54,209 bases of DNA from an uncultured Alistipes sp. GTDB taxonomy: Bacteria; Bacteroidota; Bacteroidia; Bacteroidales; UBA932. The translations under genes and the position numbers were made by a program. Shown here piece by piece: positions 1 through 8,415 of this stretch; within the stretch, counting starts at the first letter, position 1, and every line of letters starts with the position of its first letter. The DNA lies in the NCBI GenBank assembly GCA_900544195.1, contig UQUJ01000013.1, positions 1 through 54,209 of the forward strand, written 5' to 3'. A model generated the notes under the pieces. The model had not been told where the DNA came from, ran no database searches, and saw only the letters and a program-made list of their open reading frames with translations.

Positions 1-352
1 GGGGGGGGGGGGGCAAATCAAACGATAAGGGGAAAGGTTGGTCACCCCAGGAGTTCTCTCACGTCTTTGCAATTGGCTGGAACAGTCATGGCTGCCTGAC
101 GGCCCTACAGCCAGATTGTTGTTCCCGATGTCTGTTTTATGCACAGTGTTGGGAACGGCGAACCGCATTACGGGCACCTGCATGGCCGATCACCGTTCCC
201 GTCAATCGCAGCGTCGGAAACTCGACTTGGAAGCAACAGCGAAAGACTATTCGTGGGGTTCCATGACTTCGGCGATAGTACATTCTTTCCACCTGCCCCG
301 TCGGTCTTCATAGACACCTCGGCCACAGGTCCTGTAGAATATGTTGAAAAAT

Positions 353-412
353 CCGGAGAGCCTCTGTTCTGAATTTTTGTAACGTGAAAAATTTAGGTTA
401 GAGGCTCTCCGG
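353..412. terminator. Long hairpin with GTAACGTG loop (copy 1)
   Basis: The outer arms pair as CCGGAGAGCCTCT with AGAGGCTCTCCGG. The inner A/T-rich arms pair around the loop GTAACGTG. The same loop and A/T-rich inner stem recur in the hairpin at 38887-38958, although the lower stems differ. It looks like a terminator or a protein-binding hairpin; no adjacent gene identifies which transcript it would end. Confidence 0.5.
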
Positions 413-494
413 GGTCCTAACAAAGTTGAATTGTTACCTTTTCAAAACGTATGTGTAGCCATTTCTGCAAGACAGCGGCATACGGTCACGCTTA

Positions 495-601
495 TGCGCC
501 GTTGCGAGGCTCGGTCGTATGCCACCTATGACATCGTATGTTCGACTCAACGAGAATCAAACTTCTGCGCCGTTGCGAGGCTCGGTCGTATGCCACCTAT
601 G
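495..601. repeat. 36-bp direct repeat pair with 35-bp gap
   Basis: A 36-base sequence beginning TGCGCCGTTGCGAGGC and ending GTATGCCACCTATG occurs at 495-530 and again at 566-601, separated by 35 bases. The spacing resembles a one-spacer CRISPR unit, but no third repeat is found at the expected positions and no cas gene is in the window. A local duplication is the simpler reading. Confidence 0.6.
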
Positions 602-955
602 GCCCGGAAAGCACAGGCGACATATCCGCAGGCTTCCAGTCGTGCTTAGGGCGGGTTTGTGTGCCGCCATATTCACAAAACGCGTGTGTCGCACCCCGTA
701 TGGAATTGTTCGGCGACCGCTCGCGTTCCATGTCAGTCAACGGGTATACAGTCTCCAAAAACTGATTTTTACAAAACGCCTTCAGCCTTAACTCAACTGG
801 AAGCTACCGCCGAGGCACATAGGTTGAATATCGAGTGCTCCAAGCTTTGACTTTTTCAGCCGATTAATGCCTACAGCCACTTATAAGACACAATACTGTG
901 AAAGCGTTTTGTAACTTGCGGCCAAATCACCGTCCCAGATTTTGTGGATTACTAA

Positions 956-1100
956 AGTAAGCGCTAAAAAATAAGTTGAACTAAATTTGTGTCAGATTTA
1001 TGAGGATAGATTTCTTTTGGAAGAAGGAGTGTACTGGAGGTACACGACTGATGAGAAAAGAACTATAGACCATAAAGATATACAAATTGTTCAAGTTATT
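956..1100 (-). repeat. Family A palindromic element, copy A1 (one end truncated)
   Basis: About 145 bases that match copy A4 (22202-22366) in reverse orientation. The left end carries AGTAAGCG and AAAAAATAAGTTGAAC, and the right arm ends GTTCAAGTTATT, so the outermost right end is lost. In the reverse orientation the apical core reads TCAGTCG, stem TGTAC/GTACA, CTCCTT. The stem differs from the other A copies on both sides, so pairing is kept apart from one closing mismatch. The element has no coding capacity that I believe. Confidence 0.75.
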
Positions 1101-1133
1101 AAAGTCTCGACAACCGAAGCAAGCACGATTAAC

Positions 1134-1210
1134 ACAGCCGGAGAGGACTCTGGCGACCATTTACCATAACAGGGTGCTAAAGACAGGCCGCCGGAATCCT
1201 CTCCGGCTGT
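1134..1210. repeat. 14-bp inverted repeat downstream of aldose epimerase
   Basis: The arms ACAGCCGGAGAGGA (1134-1147) and TCCTCTCCGGCTGT (1197-1210) pair perfectly around a 49-base loop. It lies 41 bases past the stop of the minus-strand epimerase gene. It could be the 3' end structure of that operon, but no T-run follows on the minus strand. Confidence 0.4.
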
Positions 1211-1250
1211 ATGAATCCAAACTAATTAGGATCAGATATATTCCTGAAAA

Positions 1251-2384
1251 CTATCTGACACCGAATGCGAAGACGCAGTGACTGGTGTAGGTCTCACCCG
1301 GACGGAGGACGGCTGACGGCCACTCCGGCTTGTTCGGGGTGTCAGGGTACTTCTGGGACTCCAGGCAGATGGCGGTACGGTGGCCATAGACAACGCCCTT
1401 CTTGCCGGTTACAGTGCCGTCAAGGAAGTTGCCGGCATAAACCTGCACGCCTGGCTCGTTGGTATATTCCTTAAGGACGATGCCGGTCTCAGGGCAATAG
1501 ACCTCGGCAGCGAGAACGGTGTCGTCGCCCTTGGTGTCAAGGACCCAGTTGTGGTCGAAGCCGTGGCCGTTGCGGACCTGCTCATTGTCAGAGTCTATGT
1601 CATCCCCGATAAGCTTCATCTTCCTGAAATCAAACGGAGTGCCCTCCACGGAAGCGATCTCGCCTGTGGTCATGAACGTCGAGTCCACAGGAGTATAGTT
1701 GGACGCGTTGATGTACAATGAATCAGCGGTGACCTGATGGTTCGCCGGATCACCTGACAGATTGAAGTACGAATGATTGGTCATGTTGATGATCGTCGGA
1801 GCGTCCGTCGTGGCGGAGTACCTGATGTCGATGGAATTATCCTCAGTGAGGGTGAAAGTCACATCGGCGGTCACCTTGCCAGGGAAGTTCGCGTCCCCGT
1901 CAGGAGAGACAATCTCCAGTTTCAGGTGCGAGGCATCGGACTCAAGAACATTGTAAACCTTGTACTGCCACCCGTCAGGACCACCATGCAGACAATGCCC
2001 GTAGTTGTTCTGAGGCAACTGATACTCAATTCCGTCCAAAGTGAATCTGCCGCCGTTGATGCGGTTGGCGTAACGACCGATGGTGGCGCCGAAATCAGTC
2101 TGGTTGTTCTCCGGGAAATAGTCGGAAACCTTGTCGAAGCCAAGGACAACATCCTTGTAGTCCCCGTTCCTGTCCGGAGCCATCACTGACACAATCCTTC
2201 CACCGAAATTGGTGATGCAGACCTCCATCCCGGACTTATTGGTCAGGGTGTAAAGGGCGGTCTGCGCACCATCACGCTCTCCCCTGAAATTCTCCGGATT
2301 CAATCCTGACTTTGTGAGGGTCGGACTCTGGGCGCACCCCATAACGAGAGCGGCCGCGGCAAATGAAGTGAAAATTTTTCTCAT
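1251..2384 (-). CDS. galM: Aldose 1-epimerase (mutarotase), lipoprotein
   Basis: This 377-aa protein should interconvert the alpha and beta anomers of galactose or related sugars before phosphorylation. It starts with a lipoprotein signal peptide (lipobox LVMGC, Cys17), so it is probably anchored in the cell envelope, as in many Bacteroidales mutarotases. Family motifs are present in order: RYANRI (104-109), HGG (133-135), NHSYFNL (203-209) with the catalytic His, GFDHNW (275-280), and LESQKYPD (341-348) with the likely catalytic Glu342. Length is normal for the family plus leader. It is last in a minus-strand run, 17 bases after metG; no Shine-Dalgarno is seen. A galactanase lies 22 kb away, but no direct link is shown. 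Confidence 0.93.
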   Translation of the reverse strand: MRKIFTSFAAAALVMGCAQSPTLTKSGLNPENFRGERDGAQTALYTLTNKSGMEVCITNFGGRIVSVMAPDRNGDYKDVVLGFDKVSDYFPENNQTDFGATIGRYANRINGGRFTLDGIEYQLPQNNYGHCLHGGPDGWQYKVYNVLESDASHLKLEIVSPDGDANFPGKVTADVTFTLTEDNSIDIRYSATTDAPTIINMTNHSYFNLSGDPANHQVTADSLYINASNYTPVDSTFMTTGEIASVEGTPFDFRKMKLIGDDIDSDNEQVRNGHGFDHNWVLDTKGDDTVLAAEVYCPETGIVLKEYTNEPGVQVYAGNFLDGTVTGKKGVVYGHRTAICLESQKYPDTPNKPEWPSAVLRPGETYTSHCVFAFGVR

Positions 2385-2401
2385 GATGTTTTGCGAATAT
2401 A

Positions 2402-4585
2402 TTAACCTACTATAGCTCCGTTGCCAAGCGCCTCCGCAGGAGTGATGAACCGCATCTTGCCGTCGCCCTGCTTCGCCATAAGAATCATCCCACGGGACTC
2501 GATGCCACGGATTGTCCTCGGCTGAAGGTTGGCGAGAATGCAGATCTGCTTGCCGACCATCTCCTCAGGGGAATAATATTCAGCGATTCCAGAGACAATC
2601 GTCCTCTTGTCGATTCCTGTGTCAATGCTGAGTTTCAGCAGCTTGTCCGTCTTAGGCACACGCTCGGCGGCAAGCACGGTGGCCGTGCGGATGTCCATCT
2701 TCTCGAAATCATCGAAACAGCACTCCGGTTTCTGAGGTGCGACCTGCTTAGCCGCCTCAGCCTTAGCCGCCGCCTCTCTCGCGGCACGGATGGCCTCAAG
2801 ACGCGCCAACTGAGCATTGATGGCCTCATCCTCGATCTTGGCGAACAACAACTCCGCGGCACCGATCCCGTGGCCCACCGGAAGGATATTCTCATTGCCA
2901 AGAATATCCCAACCAAGGCATACGCCCGAACACTCCTGCTCCGCGGCGGCAGACACAGTGTGAAGAGCCACACCCTCACCATCCTTGTAGGTGTTGACGG
3001 TCTCCTGCTCGCCCTTCCTGTGGTCAATTCCGGCGCAAAGGCTGACACCCAGCATCTTGCGAAGTTTCTCCGCGGCAAACGGTGTGAACGGCTCGAAAGC
3101 GATCGCAAGGTCAGCGCAAATCTGGAGGCTGACATTCAGTATCGTGGCGCAACGCTCCATGTCTGTCTTGGCCACCTTCCAAGGCTCAGTGTCGGAAATA
3201 TACTTGTTCCCCACACGGGCGATCGACATAGCATCTTTCAATGCCTCACGGAAATGATAACCCTCGATGTCCCTCTCAAGCGAAGCCTTGAGCGCAGGAA
3301 TCTCCGCAAGAGCGGCCTTGTCCACTTCCTGAAGTTCTCCCGCGGCCGGAACCTTTCCCTCGAAATACTTGTGGGTCAGCACCACAGCGCGGTTCACAAA
3401 ATTTCCGAATATAGCGACAAGCTCACTGTTGTTGCGTGTCTGGAAATCCTTCCAGCTGAAATCATTGTCCTTGGTCTCCGGAGCGTTGGCCGTGAGGACA
3501 TATCTGATGACATCCTGTTTGCCAGGGAAATCGCGGAGATACTCGTGGGCCCAGACCGCCCAGTTCTTGGATGTAGAGATCTTATACCCTTCAAGGTTGA
3601 GGAACTCGTTCGCCGGAACGTTGTCTGGCAGGATGTAACCGTCACCGTAAGCCTTGAGCATCGACGGGAAGACGATGCAGTGGAACACGATGTTGTCCTT
3701 GCCGATGAAGTGGACGAGACGGGTGTCCCCGCTCTTCCACCACTTCTCCCAAGACTGCGGCAGAAGTTCCTGAGTGTTGGAGATATACCCGATCGGAGCG
3801 TCAAACCAGACATAGAGCACCTTGCCCTCGGCACCCTCCACAGGGACAGGCACGCCCCAGTCAAGGTCACGGCTCACGGCGCGAGGCTGAAGACCGCCGT
3901 CAATCCAGCTCTTACACTGGCCATAGACAGTGCTTCGCCACTCTTTGTGCTGTTCGAGAATCCAATCACGAAGCCAAGGCTCGTACTGGTCCAGAGGTAG
4001 ATACCAATGGGTTGTCTTCTTCTTTATCGGCTCGGCACCGCTGAGCTTGGACTTAGGATTGATTAATTCCTCCGGACTCAACGTGCTTCCGCACTTCTCG
4101 CACTGGTCACCATAGGCATCAGGATTACCGCACTTAGGGCATGTACCCATAATGTAGCGGTCTGCAAGAAACTGTTTGGCCTCCGGATCATAGTATTGCT
4201 CGGACTCCTTTGTGATGAACTTTCCTTCATCGTACAACTTGCGGAAAAATTCGGAAGCGTTCCTCTCGTGAACCGCAGAGGATGTACGGCCATAGATGTC
4301 GAAGTTGATTCCCAGACCCGTGAACGAATCCTTGATGATCTTGTGGTAGCGGTCCACGATATCCTGAGGGGTACAGCCCTCCATGCGGGCCTTGATCGTG
4401 ATCGGGACTCCGTGCTCATCGCTTCCGCAGACATAAAGCACATCCTCTCCCCTCATCCTGAGGTACCTGACGTAGATGTCCGCCGGCACGTATACCCCGG
4501 CCAAATGACCGATGTGGACCGGCCCGTTGGCATAAGGCAACGCACAGGTCACAAGTGTTCTCTTGAATTTCTTTTCCATATTCAT
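2402..4585 (-). CDS. metG: Methionyl-tRNA synthetase with C-terminal tRNA-binding domain
   Basis: Charges tRNA-Met with methionine in the cytoplasm. The 727-aa protein has the class I signature HIGH (residues 24-27), a zinc knuckle with two CxxC pairs (CPKC and CEKC, about 149-166), and KISTS (335-339) in place of KMSKS. About 110 residues at the C-terminus form the EMAP/Trbp-like tRNA-binding domain (DIRTATVLAAERV onward) that makes the dimeric form of the enzyme. Before it lies an Ala/Glu/Lys-rich linker. The start is ATG at 4585; a second ATG two codons on (4579) is equally possible. It begins 5 bases after dnaG ends, so the two are surely co-transcribed. Full length and intact. Confidence 0.97.
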   Translation of the reverse strand: MNMEKKFKRTLVTCALPYANGPVHIGHLAGVYVPADIYVRYLRMRGEDVLYVCGSDEHGVPITIKARMEGCTPQDIVDRYHKIIKDSFTGLGINFDIYGRTSSAVHERNASEFFRKLYDEGKFITKESEQYYDPEAKQFLADRYIMGTCPKCGNPDAYGDQCEKCGSTLSPEELINPKSKLSGAEPIKKKTTHWYLPLDQYEPWLRDWILEQHKEWRSTVYGQCKSWIDGGLQPRAVSRDLDWGVPVPVEGAEGKVLYVWFDAPIGYISNTQELLPQSWEKWWKSGDTRLVHFIGKDNIVFHCIVFPSMLKAYGDGYILPDNVPANEFLNLEGYKISTSKNWAVWAHEYLRDFPGKQDVIRYVLTANAPETKDNDFSWKDFQTRNNSELVAIFGNFVNRAVVLTHKYFEGKVPAAGELQEVDKAALAEIPALKASLERDIEGYHFREALKDAMSIARVGNKYISDTEPWKVAKTDMERCATILNVSLQICADLAIAFEPFTPFAAEKLRKMLGVSLCAGIDHRKGEQETVNTYKDGEGVALHTVSAAAEQECSGVCLGWDILGNENILPVGHGIGAAELLFAKIEDEAINAQLARLEAIRAAREAAAKAEAAKQVAPQKPECCFDDFEKMDIRTATVLAAERVPKTDKLLKLSIDTGIDKRTIVSGIAEYYSPEEMVGKQICILANLQPRTIRGIESRGMILMAKQGDGKMRFITPAEALGNGAIVG

Positions 4586-4590
4586 GAATA

Positions 4591-6693
4591 TTATTTTTCT
4601 CTTCCCAATCTGACTTTCACCATTTTAAGTGCTTCCCGCACTTTTAGCATCTCATGCATTATCTTCATCTCACGATCGCTATCGGAAGCGGACTGCGCCA
4701 CCCTTAGCTCTTCCTTCAACTCACTGTCCCTGTTCTCCATGCGGCTCTGCTGAAAGACCAGAATCGCCTTCGGGACGTAGAGCGTCAACCATGACCCTTT
4801 GGACATCATGGACTGCCGCAGATGCTTCACCGACAAGTCATACTTTTCATCCGTGGACAGCTGGGCGGCCACATAGGCCACATCCCTGTCCTCACCGTCC
4901 ATCAGATGCTTCACGATCTCCTCCTGTGAATATCCATCATAGTAATCCTTGGAATACGCATCGTACGCTTTCCTGAACACAGTGTTGGCGAACCGGGAAT
5001 CGTCTCCCTCCAATGCCTGGCTGATGAAGTCAAACACGGTAAGCGCATCTTCGTCCGAGCCGGAATAGAAGTCCGAATCGCTCTGGAACTCCAACTTGGT
5101 GGTGCCGTAGGTGAGGATGAAGTTAAGAAGGTCACGCTCGGCGGTGGCCATGATGCGGTTGTCTATCAATGCATCCAGACCGGTACGTTGACGGGCGGCT
5201 TCGACAGGCTCCTGCGCCGCATAGTCCGAAGCTTCCGAAGCTATGGAAGAGTCTGAGACACCGAATGTTCCGGCGGATGAACCTGTCCCTGAAAATCCGG
5301 TGGACGAGCCTGTCGAAGCCATTGATGCGGTCTGGCTCTGACGTCTTTCACGGTCCGCCGCTTTCTTCTCCTCCATAAGCCTTCTGGACCGCGTCGCACC
5401 GATCCTCTCGTCCAGGATGTCCCGACGAATCTCGAACTTGTCACTCAGAAAATCCACATAGACAGAGCGCTTTACGGCATCCGGAATGTCGGCTATCGTG
5501 TCTGCGATGTCATTGATCACCTCAGCCCGCTTGAGCGGATCCCTTGCGGTGTCCTTCAAAAGCAGCGAGGACTTGAAATCCATGAAATCCATCTCGGCAC
5601 CTGCCAGAAACTCCTCGACCTCGGCGAGAGAATGTTTTCTGGAATATGAGTCCGGATCATCCCCGTCAGGGATCAGCACGACCTTCACGTTCATGCCCTC
5701 GCGCAGGAACATGTCGATTCCCCTCAAAGCGGCGTGGATTCCGGCGGAATCCCCGTCGTACATGATCGTGACGTTCTGCGTGAATCTCTTTATGAGACCT
5801 ATCTGTCCCTCAGTCAAGGCTGTGCCGCTGGAAGCCACCACATTCGTGATCCCGAGCTGGTGCATCGAGAGCACATCCAGATAGCCTTCGACCAGATAGC
5901 ATTTGTCCTTGCGTGCCATCTCGTTCTTGGCGAACCAGATGCCGTAAAGAGACTTGTTCTTGACATAGATGTCCGATTCCTTGGAGTTCACGTACTTGGC
6001 GTAAGGCTTCCCGGCCTCCTTTGACTTCAAGGTTCTGGCTCCGAAGGCTATCACCCTTCCACTCAAGGAGTGGATCGGAAAGACCACACGGTCGTAGAAC
6101 CTGTCATGCAGTCTGTTGTCCGAATCGTAGGTCGCGCACAGACCCGTCTCAAGGAGATATTCATCCTTGTACCCGGCGGCCTTGGCGGCATCCGTGAGGG
6201 CATGACGGCTTGATGGAGCCCAGCCGAGACCGTACTTCCCGATGGTGGCGTCCTCCAATCCCCTGGAGTGGAAATATTCAAGTCCAACCGCCCGGCCCTC
6301 GTCCGTGCGAAGCTGTTCCCTGAAGAAATTCCCGGCATATTCAGAGACAAGCAGGAGACTCTCGTTCCGCTGGCGGTTCGCGATGTCCTCCGCGGTCTCC
6401 TCTTTCTCGACTATCTCGATGTTGTATTTTCTGGCGAGGTACCGCAAGGCCTCCACGTAGGACAGATGCTCATAGTCCATGATGAACCCGACAGCGGAAC
6501 CGCCCTTGTGGCAGCCGAAGCAGTAATACTGCCCTTTGGAAGGAATGACGTGGAAAGACGGCGTCTTCTCACCATGGAACGGACAGCAGGCCCAAAGGTC
6601 GGCTCCGCGCTTTCTCAAAGTCACGAAGTCGCCTATCACCTCCTCGACACGCGCGGTGTCAAGAATCTTCTGTACCGTTTCCCGTGGAATCAT
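4591..6693 (-). CDS. dnaG: DNA primase
   Basis: Makes RNA primers for DNA replication. The 700-aa protein has the N-terminal zinc domain (Cys37, His40, Cys58, Cys61), the catalytic core, and a Toprim fold with LVEGYLDV and YDGDSAG. The C-terminal region (about 505-700) is the helicase-binding part. Between core and C-terminus, residues about 440-505 form a low-complexity Ser/Thr/Gly-rich linker. Two REP cores (5199-5212 and 5306-5318) are translated in frame inside it, giving ASTGSSTG and QEPVEAAR. The start at 6693 lies 2 bases after the upstream DUF308 gene and gives the usual MIPRETVQKIL beginning. The same operon carries metG. Confidence 0.97.
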   Translation of the reverse strand: MIPRETVQKILDTARVEEVIGDFVTLRKRGADLWACCPFHGEKTPSFHVIPSKGQYYCFGCHKGGSAVGFIMDYEHLSYVEALRYLARKYNIEIVEKEETAEDIANRQRNESLLLVSEYAGNFFREQLRTDEGRAVGLEYFHSRGLEDATIGKYGLGWAPSSRHALTDAAKAAGYKDEYLLETGLCATYDSDNRLHDRFYDRVVFPIHSLSGRVIAFGARTLKSKEAGKPYAKYVNSKESDIYVKNKSLYGIWFAKNEMARKDKCYLVEGYLDVLSMHQLGITNVVASSGTALTEGQIGLIKRFTQNVTIMYDGDSAGIHAALRGIDMFLREGMNVKVVLIPDGDDPDSYSRKHSLAEVEEFLAGAEMDFMDFKSSLLLKDTARDPLKRAEVINDIADTIADIPDAVKRSVYVDFLSDKFEIRRDILDERIGATRSRRLMEEKKAADRERRQSQTASMASTGSSTGFSGTGSSAGTFGVSDSSIASEASDYAAQEPVEAARQRTGLDALIDNRIMATAERDLLNFILTYGTTKLEFQSDSDFYSGSDEDALTVFDFISQALEGDDSRFANTVFRKAYDAYSKDYYDGYSQEEIVKHLMDGEDRDVAYVAAQLSTDEKYDLSVKHLRQSMMSKGSWLTLYVPKAILVFQQSRMENRDSELKEELRVAQSASDSDREMKIMHEMLKVREALKMVKVRLGREK
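5199..5318. repeat. Two REP cores inside dnaG
   Basis: On the plus strand CTTCGACAGGCTCC is at 5199-5212 and GAGCCTGTCGAAG at 5306-5318, in opposite orientations. Both belong to the CTTCGACAGGCTCAG class found elsewhere in this window. Neither breaks the dnaG reading frame; both fall in the disordered linker. Confidence 0.7.
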
Positions 6694-6695
6694 TC

Positions 6696-7343
6696 CTACT
6701 CGTCCACCTTTGTGTAGTTCACTTCCTTGGCATCGTCCAAGCCTGGAGTTTCAATCACATCCGGCTCTGGCTGATCCTCCTGCGTCGCATTGAAACGGAT
6801 TTCATACGCCTCTTTGGCCTTGCGGATCCGCCATGAGGAGATCAGCTCGGAGACACCGTACAGAAGCAGAAAACTTCCGGCGCAGATGCTCATGATCCTC
6901 TCTCCGAACGGATTGAAGAGCAGGAACGCACCTCCTACCACCGCGCAGATCGAAAGGATCAGTGTGGAGAACCCGGCTCCGAGCAGGGACAGCGTCCCGG
7001 CCAAAGCAAGCAACTGAATGCCTCCGAAAAGAATCAGCACGATTCCTATCAGCGTGACGATGAAACCGGCCACCCAGACAGGATTCAGGAAAAGCAGCAG
7101 ACCCAGGATCAAGTCCACGACAGCGTTCACCGCCATCAACGGAAGCACCCCATCCCTTTTGTTGCGGATGAAGCCGTAAACCAAGGACACGACCCCTGAG
7201 GCCAGCAGGAAAGCCGCGATGACCTTAACCACCGTCACCGAAGCCGCGTTGTCAAAAACCATCACCAGACCTATGCCGATGGCAGCCAGCGCCCTGAGAA
7301 TGCTGCTGAACGAAGATTTGTAGCCAAATGTGAACATAATCAT
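6696..7343 (-). CDS. DUF308 (HdeD-family) membrane protein
   Basis: A 215-aa inner-membrane protein made almost wholly of hydrophobic helices in pairs, the pattern of the HdeD/DUF308 family. I count about six membrane segments between residues 15 and 170, followed by a charged cytoplasmic tail of about 45 residues. HdeD of Escherichia coli is linked to acid resistance, but the role here is not known. The gene is first in the run DUF308-dnaG-metG-galM with a 2-base gap to dnaG. A possible -7 box (TAAATTTG, 7369-7376) overlaps the end of repeat element A2, so that insertion may have changed the promoter. Confidence 0.8.
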   Translation of the reverse strand: MIMFTFGYKSSFSSILRALAAIGIGLVMVFDNAASVTVVKVIAAFLLASGVVSLVYGFIRNKRDGVLPLMAVNAVVDLILGLLLFLNPVWVAGFIVTLIGIVLILFGGIQLLALAGTLSLLGAGFSTLILSICAVVGGAFLLFNPFGERIMSICAGSFLLLYGVSELISSWRIRKAKEAYEIRFNATQEDQPEPDVIETPGLDDAKEVNYTKVDE

Positions 7344-7373
7344 ATTCTTTAACTCAAATTATAACTTACAAAT

Positions 7374-7539
7374 TTAGTAACATTCAAAAAATAACCTGCA
7401 TCATCTTAAGGAATCTTTTCGGTCTAGATCTCTTTTCTCATCAGTCATGTGCCACCGGCACACTCCTTCTTCAAAAAAAGATCTATCCTCGAAAATATTC
7501 TCTTAATCTGAAGCAACTTATTTTTTTCATGTTCCTTAA
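7374..7539 (+). repeat. Family A palindromic element, copy A2
   Basis: About 166 bases nearly identical to copy A3 (15236-15400). The ends are inverted repeats (TTAGTAAC... and ...GTTCCTTAA, with A-rich then T-rich arms inside). The apical core is TCAGTCA (7441-7447), stem TGTGCC, loop ACC, stem GGCACA, CTCCTT (to 7468). It fills the gap between two divergent genes. Its left end touches a -7 box for the DUF308 operon. Confidence 0.85.
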
Positions 7540-7563
7540 GTAAAAAATGCTATATTCGTGCCT

Positions 7564-8415
7564 ATGTTTTTCGATACACACAATCATAGCCAATTCTCAT
7601 TCGACGGAGAGGGAACAACAGTCGAAAAAAGTGCCTCGGCGGCGGCGGAAAAAGGATTCGGAGGAATATGTTTCACCGACCACTGCGATTTCTATGTCCC
7701 GAAGATGAAGGAAGAGTTCGAGCCGATCGTCAGCGAGGTCTTCGATGTAGAGGCACAGCAGAACGAGATCGACAGGGTCAGCGGGCTCGTCGCCGATGGA
7801 GCTTTCGGGAAAGAGGCATCAAGGAAATTCAAGATATTCAAAGGAATAGAGCTGGGACTCGGGGAAAAGAACCACGACCAGACCAGAGAGCTTCTCTCGA
7901 AACACAGGTTCGACCAGATCATCGCCTCGGTCCACTACCTTGAAGACACAGACCCCTATTTCGGACCGTACTACAAGGGTAAGAACTGGAAAGAGGCCTA
8001 CGGGCGCTACCTCGAGACCATCCTGAGGGAGATGAGATGGCTCGGGGATTTCGACATCATGGGACATTTCGACTATGTTGCCCGCTATGCGCCATATCCT
8101 AAGGAAAGCGTGCTGTACAGGGACTTCCCGGGGCTGTTCGACGAGATATTCAAATACTTGATAGAGAATGGTAAAGGGCTGGAGGTCAACACAAAAAGCT
8201 ACAAGACTTACGGACTTCGCGCTCCGCAGCTTGACCGTGACATCCTGATAAGGTACATGGAACTCGGCGGAGAGATCATCTGCATGGGTTCAGACTCCCA
8301 CACGCCCGGACAGGTCGGCGACAGGTTCGACTATTTCGCCCAGTACATCAAGATGTTCGGATTCAGACGTCTCGGCCACTTTGAGGGACGCGGATTGAAA
8401 ATGGTGACCATTTAG
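7564..8415 (+). CDS. PHP-domain histidinol-phosphatase family protein
   Basis: A 283-aa metal-dependent phosphoesterase of the PHP family, closest in layout to HisK-type histidinol phosphatases, though the substrate cannot be read from sequence. Metal-ligand motifs are all present: THNHSQFSFDG near the start, FTDHCD, GIELGLG, ASVHY, MGHFDY and GSDSHTP near the C-terminus. I take ATG at 7564 rather than GTG at 7558, because MFFDTHNHS begins directly with the first ligand motif. A TATATTCG box (7551-7558) just upstream could be the -7 element, which would make the transcript nearly leaderless. The 3' end interlocks with recQ on the other strand: the stop codons overlap by 4-nt coding ends. Confidence 0.88.
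   Translation: MFFDTHNHSQFSFDGEGTTVEKSASAAAEKGFGGICFTDHCDFYVPKMKEEFEPIVSEVFDVEAQQNEIDRVSGLVADGAFGKEASRKFKIFKGIELGLGEKNHDQTRELLSKHRFDQIIASVHYLEDTDPYFGPYYKGKNWKEAYGRYLETILREMRWLGDFDIMGHFDYVARYAPYPKESVLYRDFPGLFDEIFKYLIENGKGLEVNTKSYKTYGLRAPQLDRDILIRYMELGGEIICMGSDSHTPGQVGDRFDYFAQYIKMFGFRRLGHFEGRGLKMVTI

Larger units (their letters stand above)
1..1250. other. Gene-free left end of window
   Basis: No convincing coding region lies here; the open frames are short, overlap each other and match no family I know. The stretch opens with a run of 13 G, which could be a contig-end or read artefact. It holds a hairpin (353-412), a 36-bp direct repeat pair (495-530 and 566-601), a family A element (956-1100) and an inverted repeat (1134-1210). 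It lies downstream of the aldose epimerase operon, which reads toward it. Confidence 0.6.

Noticed and set aside
495..601. CRISPR array (36-bp repeats with 35-bp spacer)
   Set aside because: Only two repeats, none at the next expected positions on either side, no leader and no cas gene in the window.
987..1169. 60-codon frame with LLEEGVYWRYTTDEK
   Set aside because: It is translated from family A element A1; other copies do not keep the frame.
2870..4000. 376-codon plus-strand frame
   Set aside because: Lies wholly antisense to metG, whose motifs are complete; a product of the high G+C third codon positions.
7369..7550. Hammerhead ribozyme in family A (minus strand has CTGATGAG and later CGAAA)
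   Set aside because: The stem that should lie between the two core blocks does not form, and in copy A1 the GAAA block is lost (CATAAA). The conserved feature is the apical stem-loop instead.
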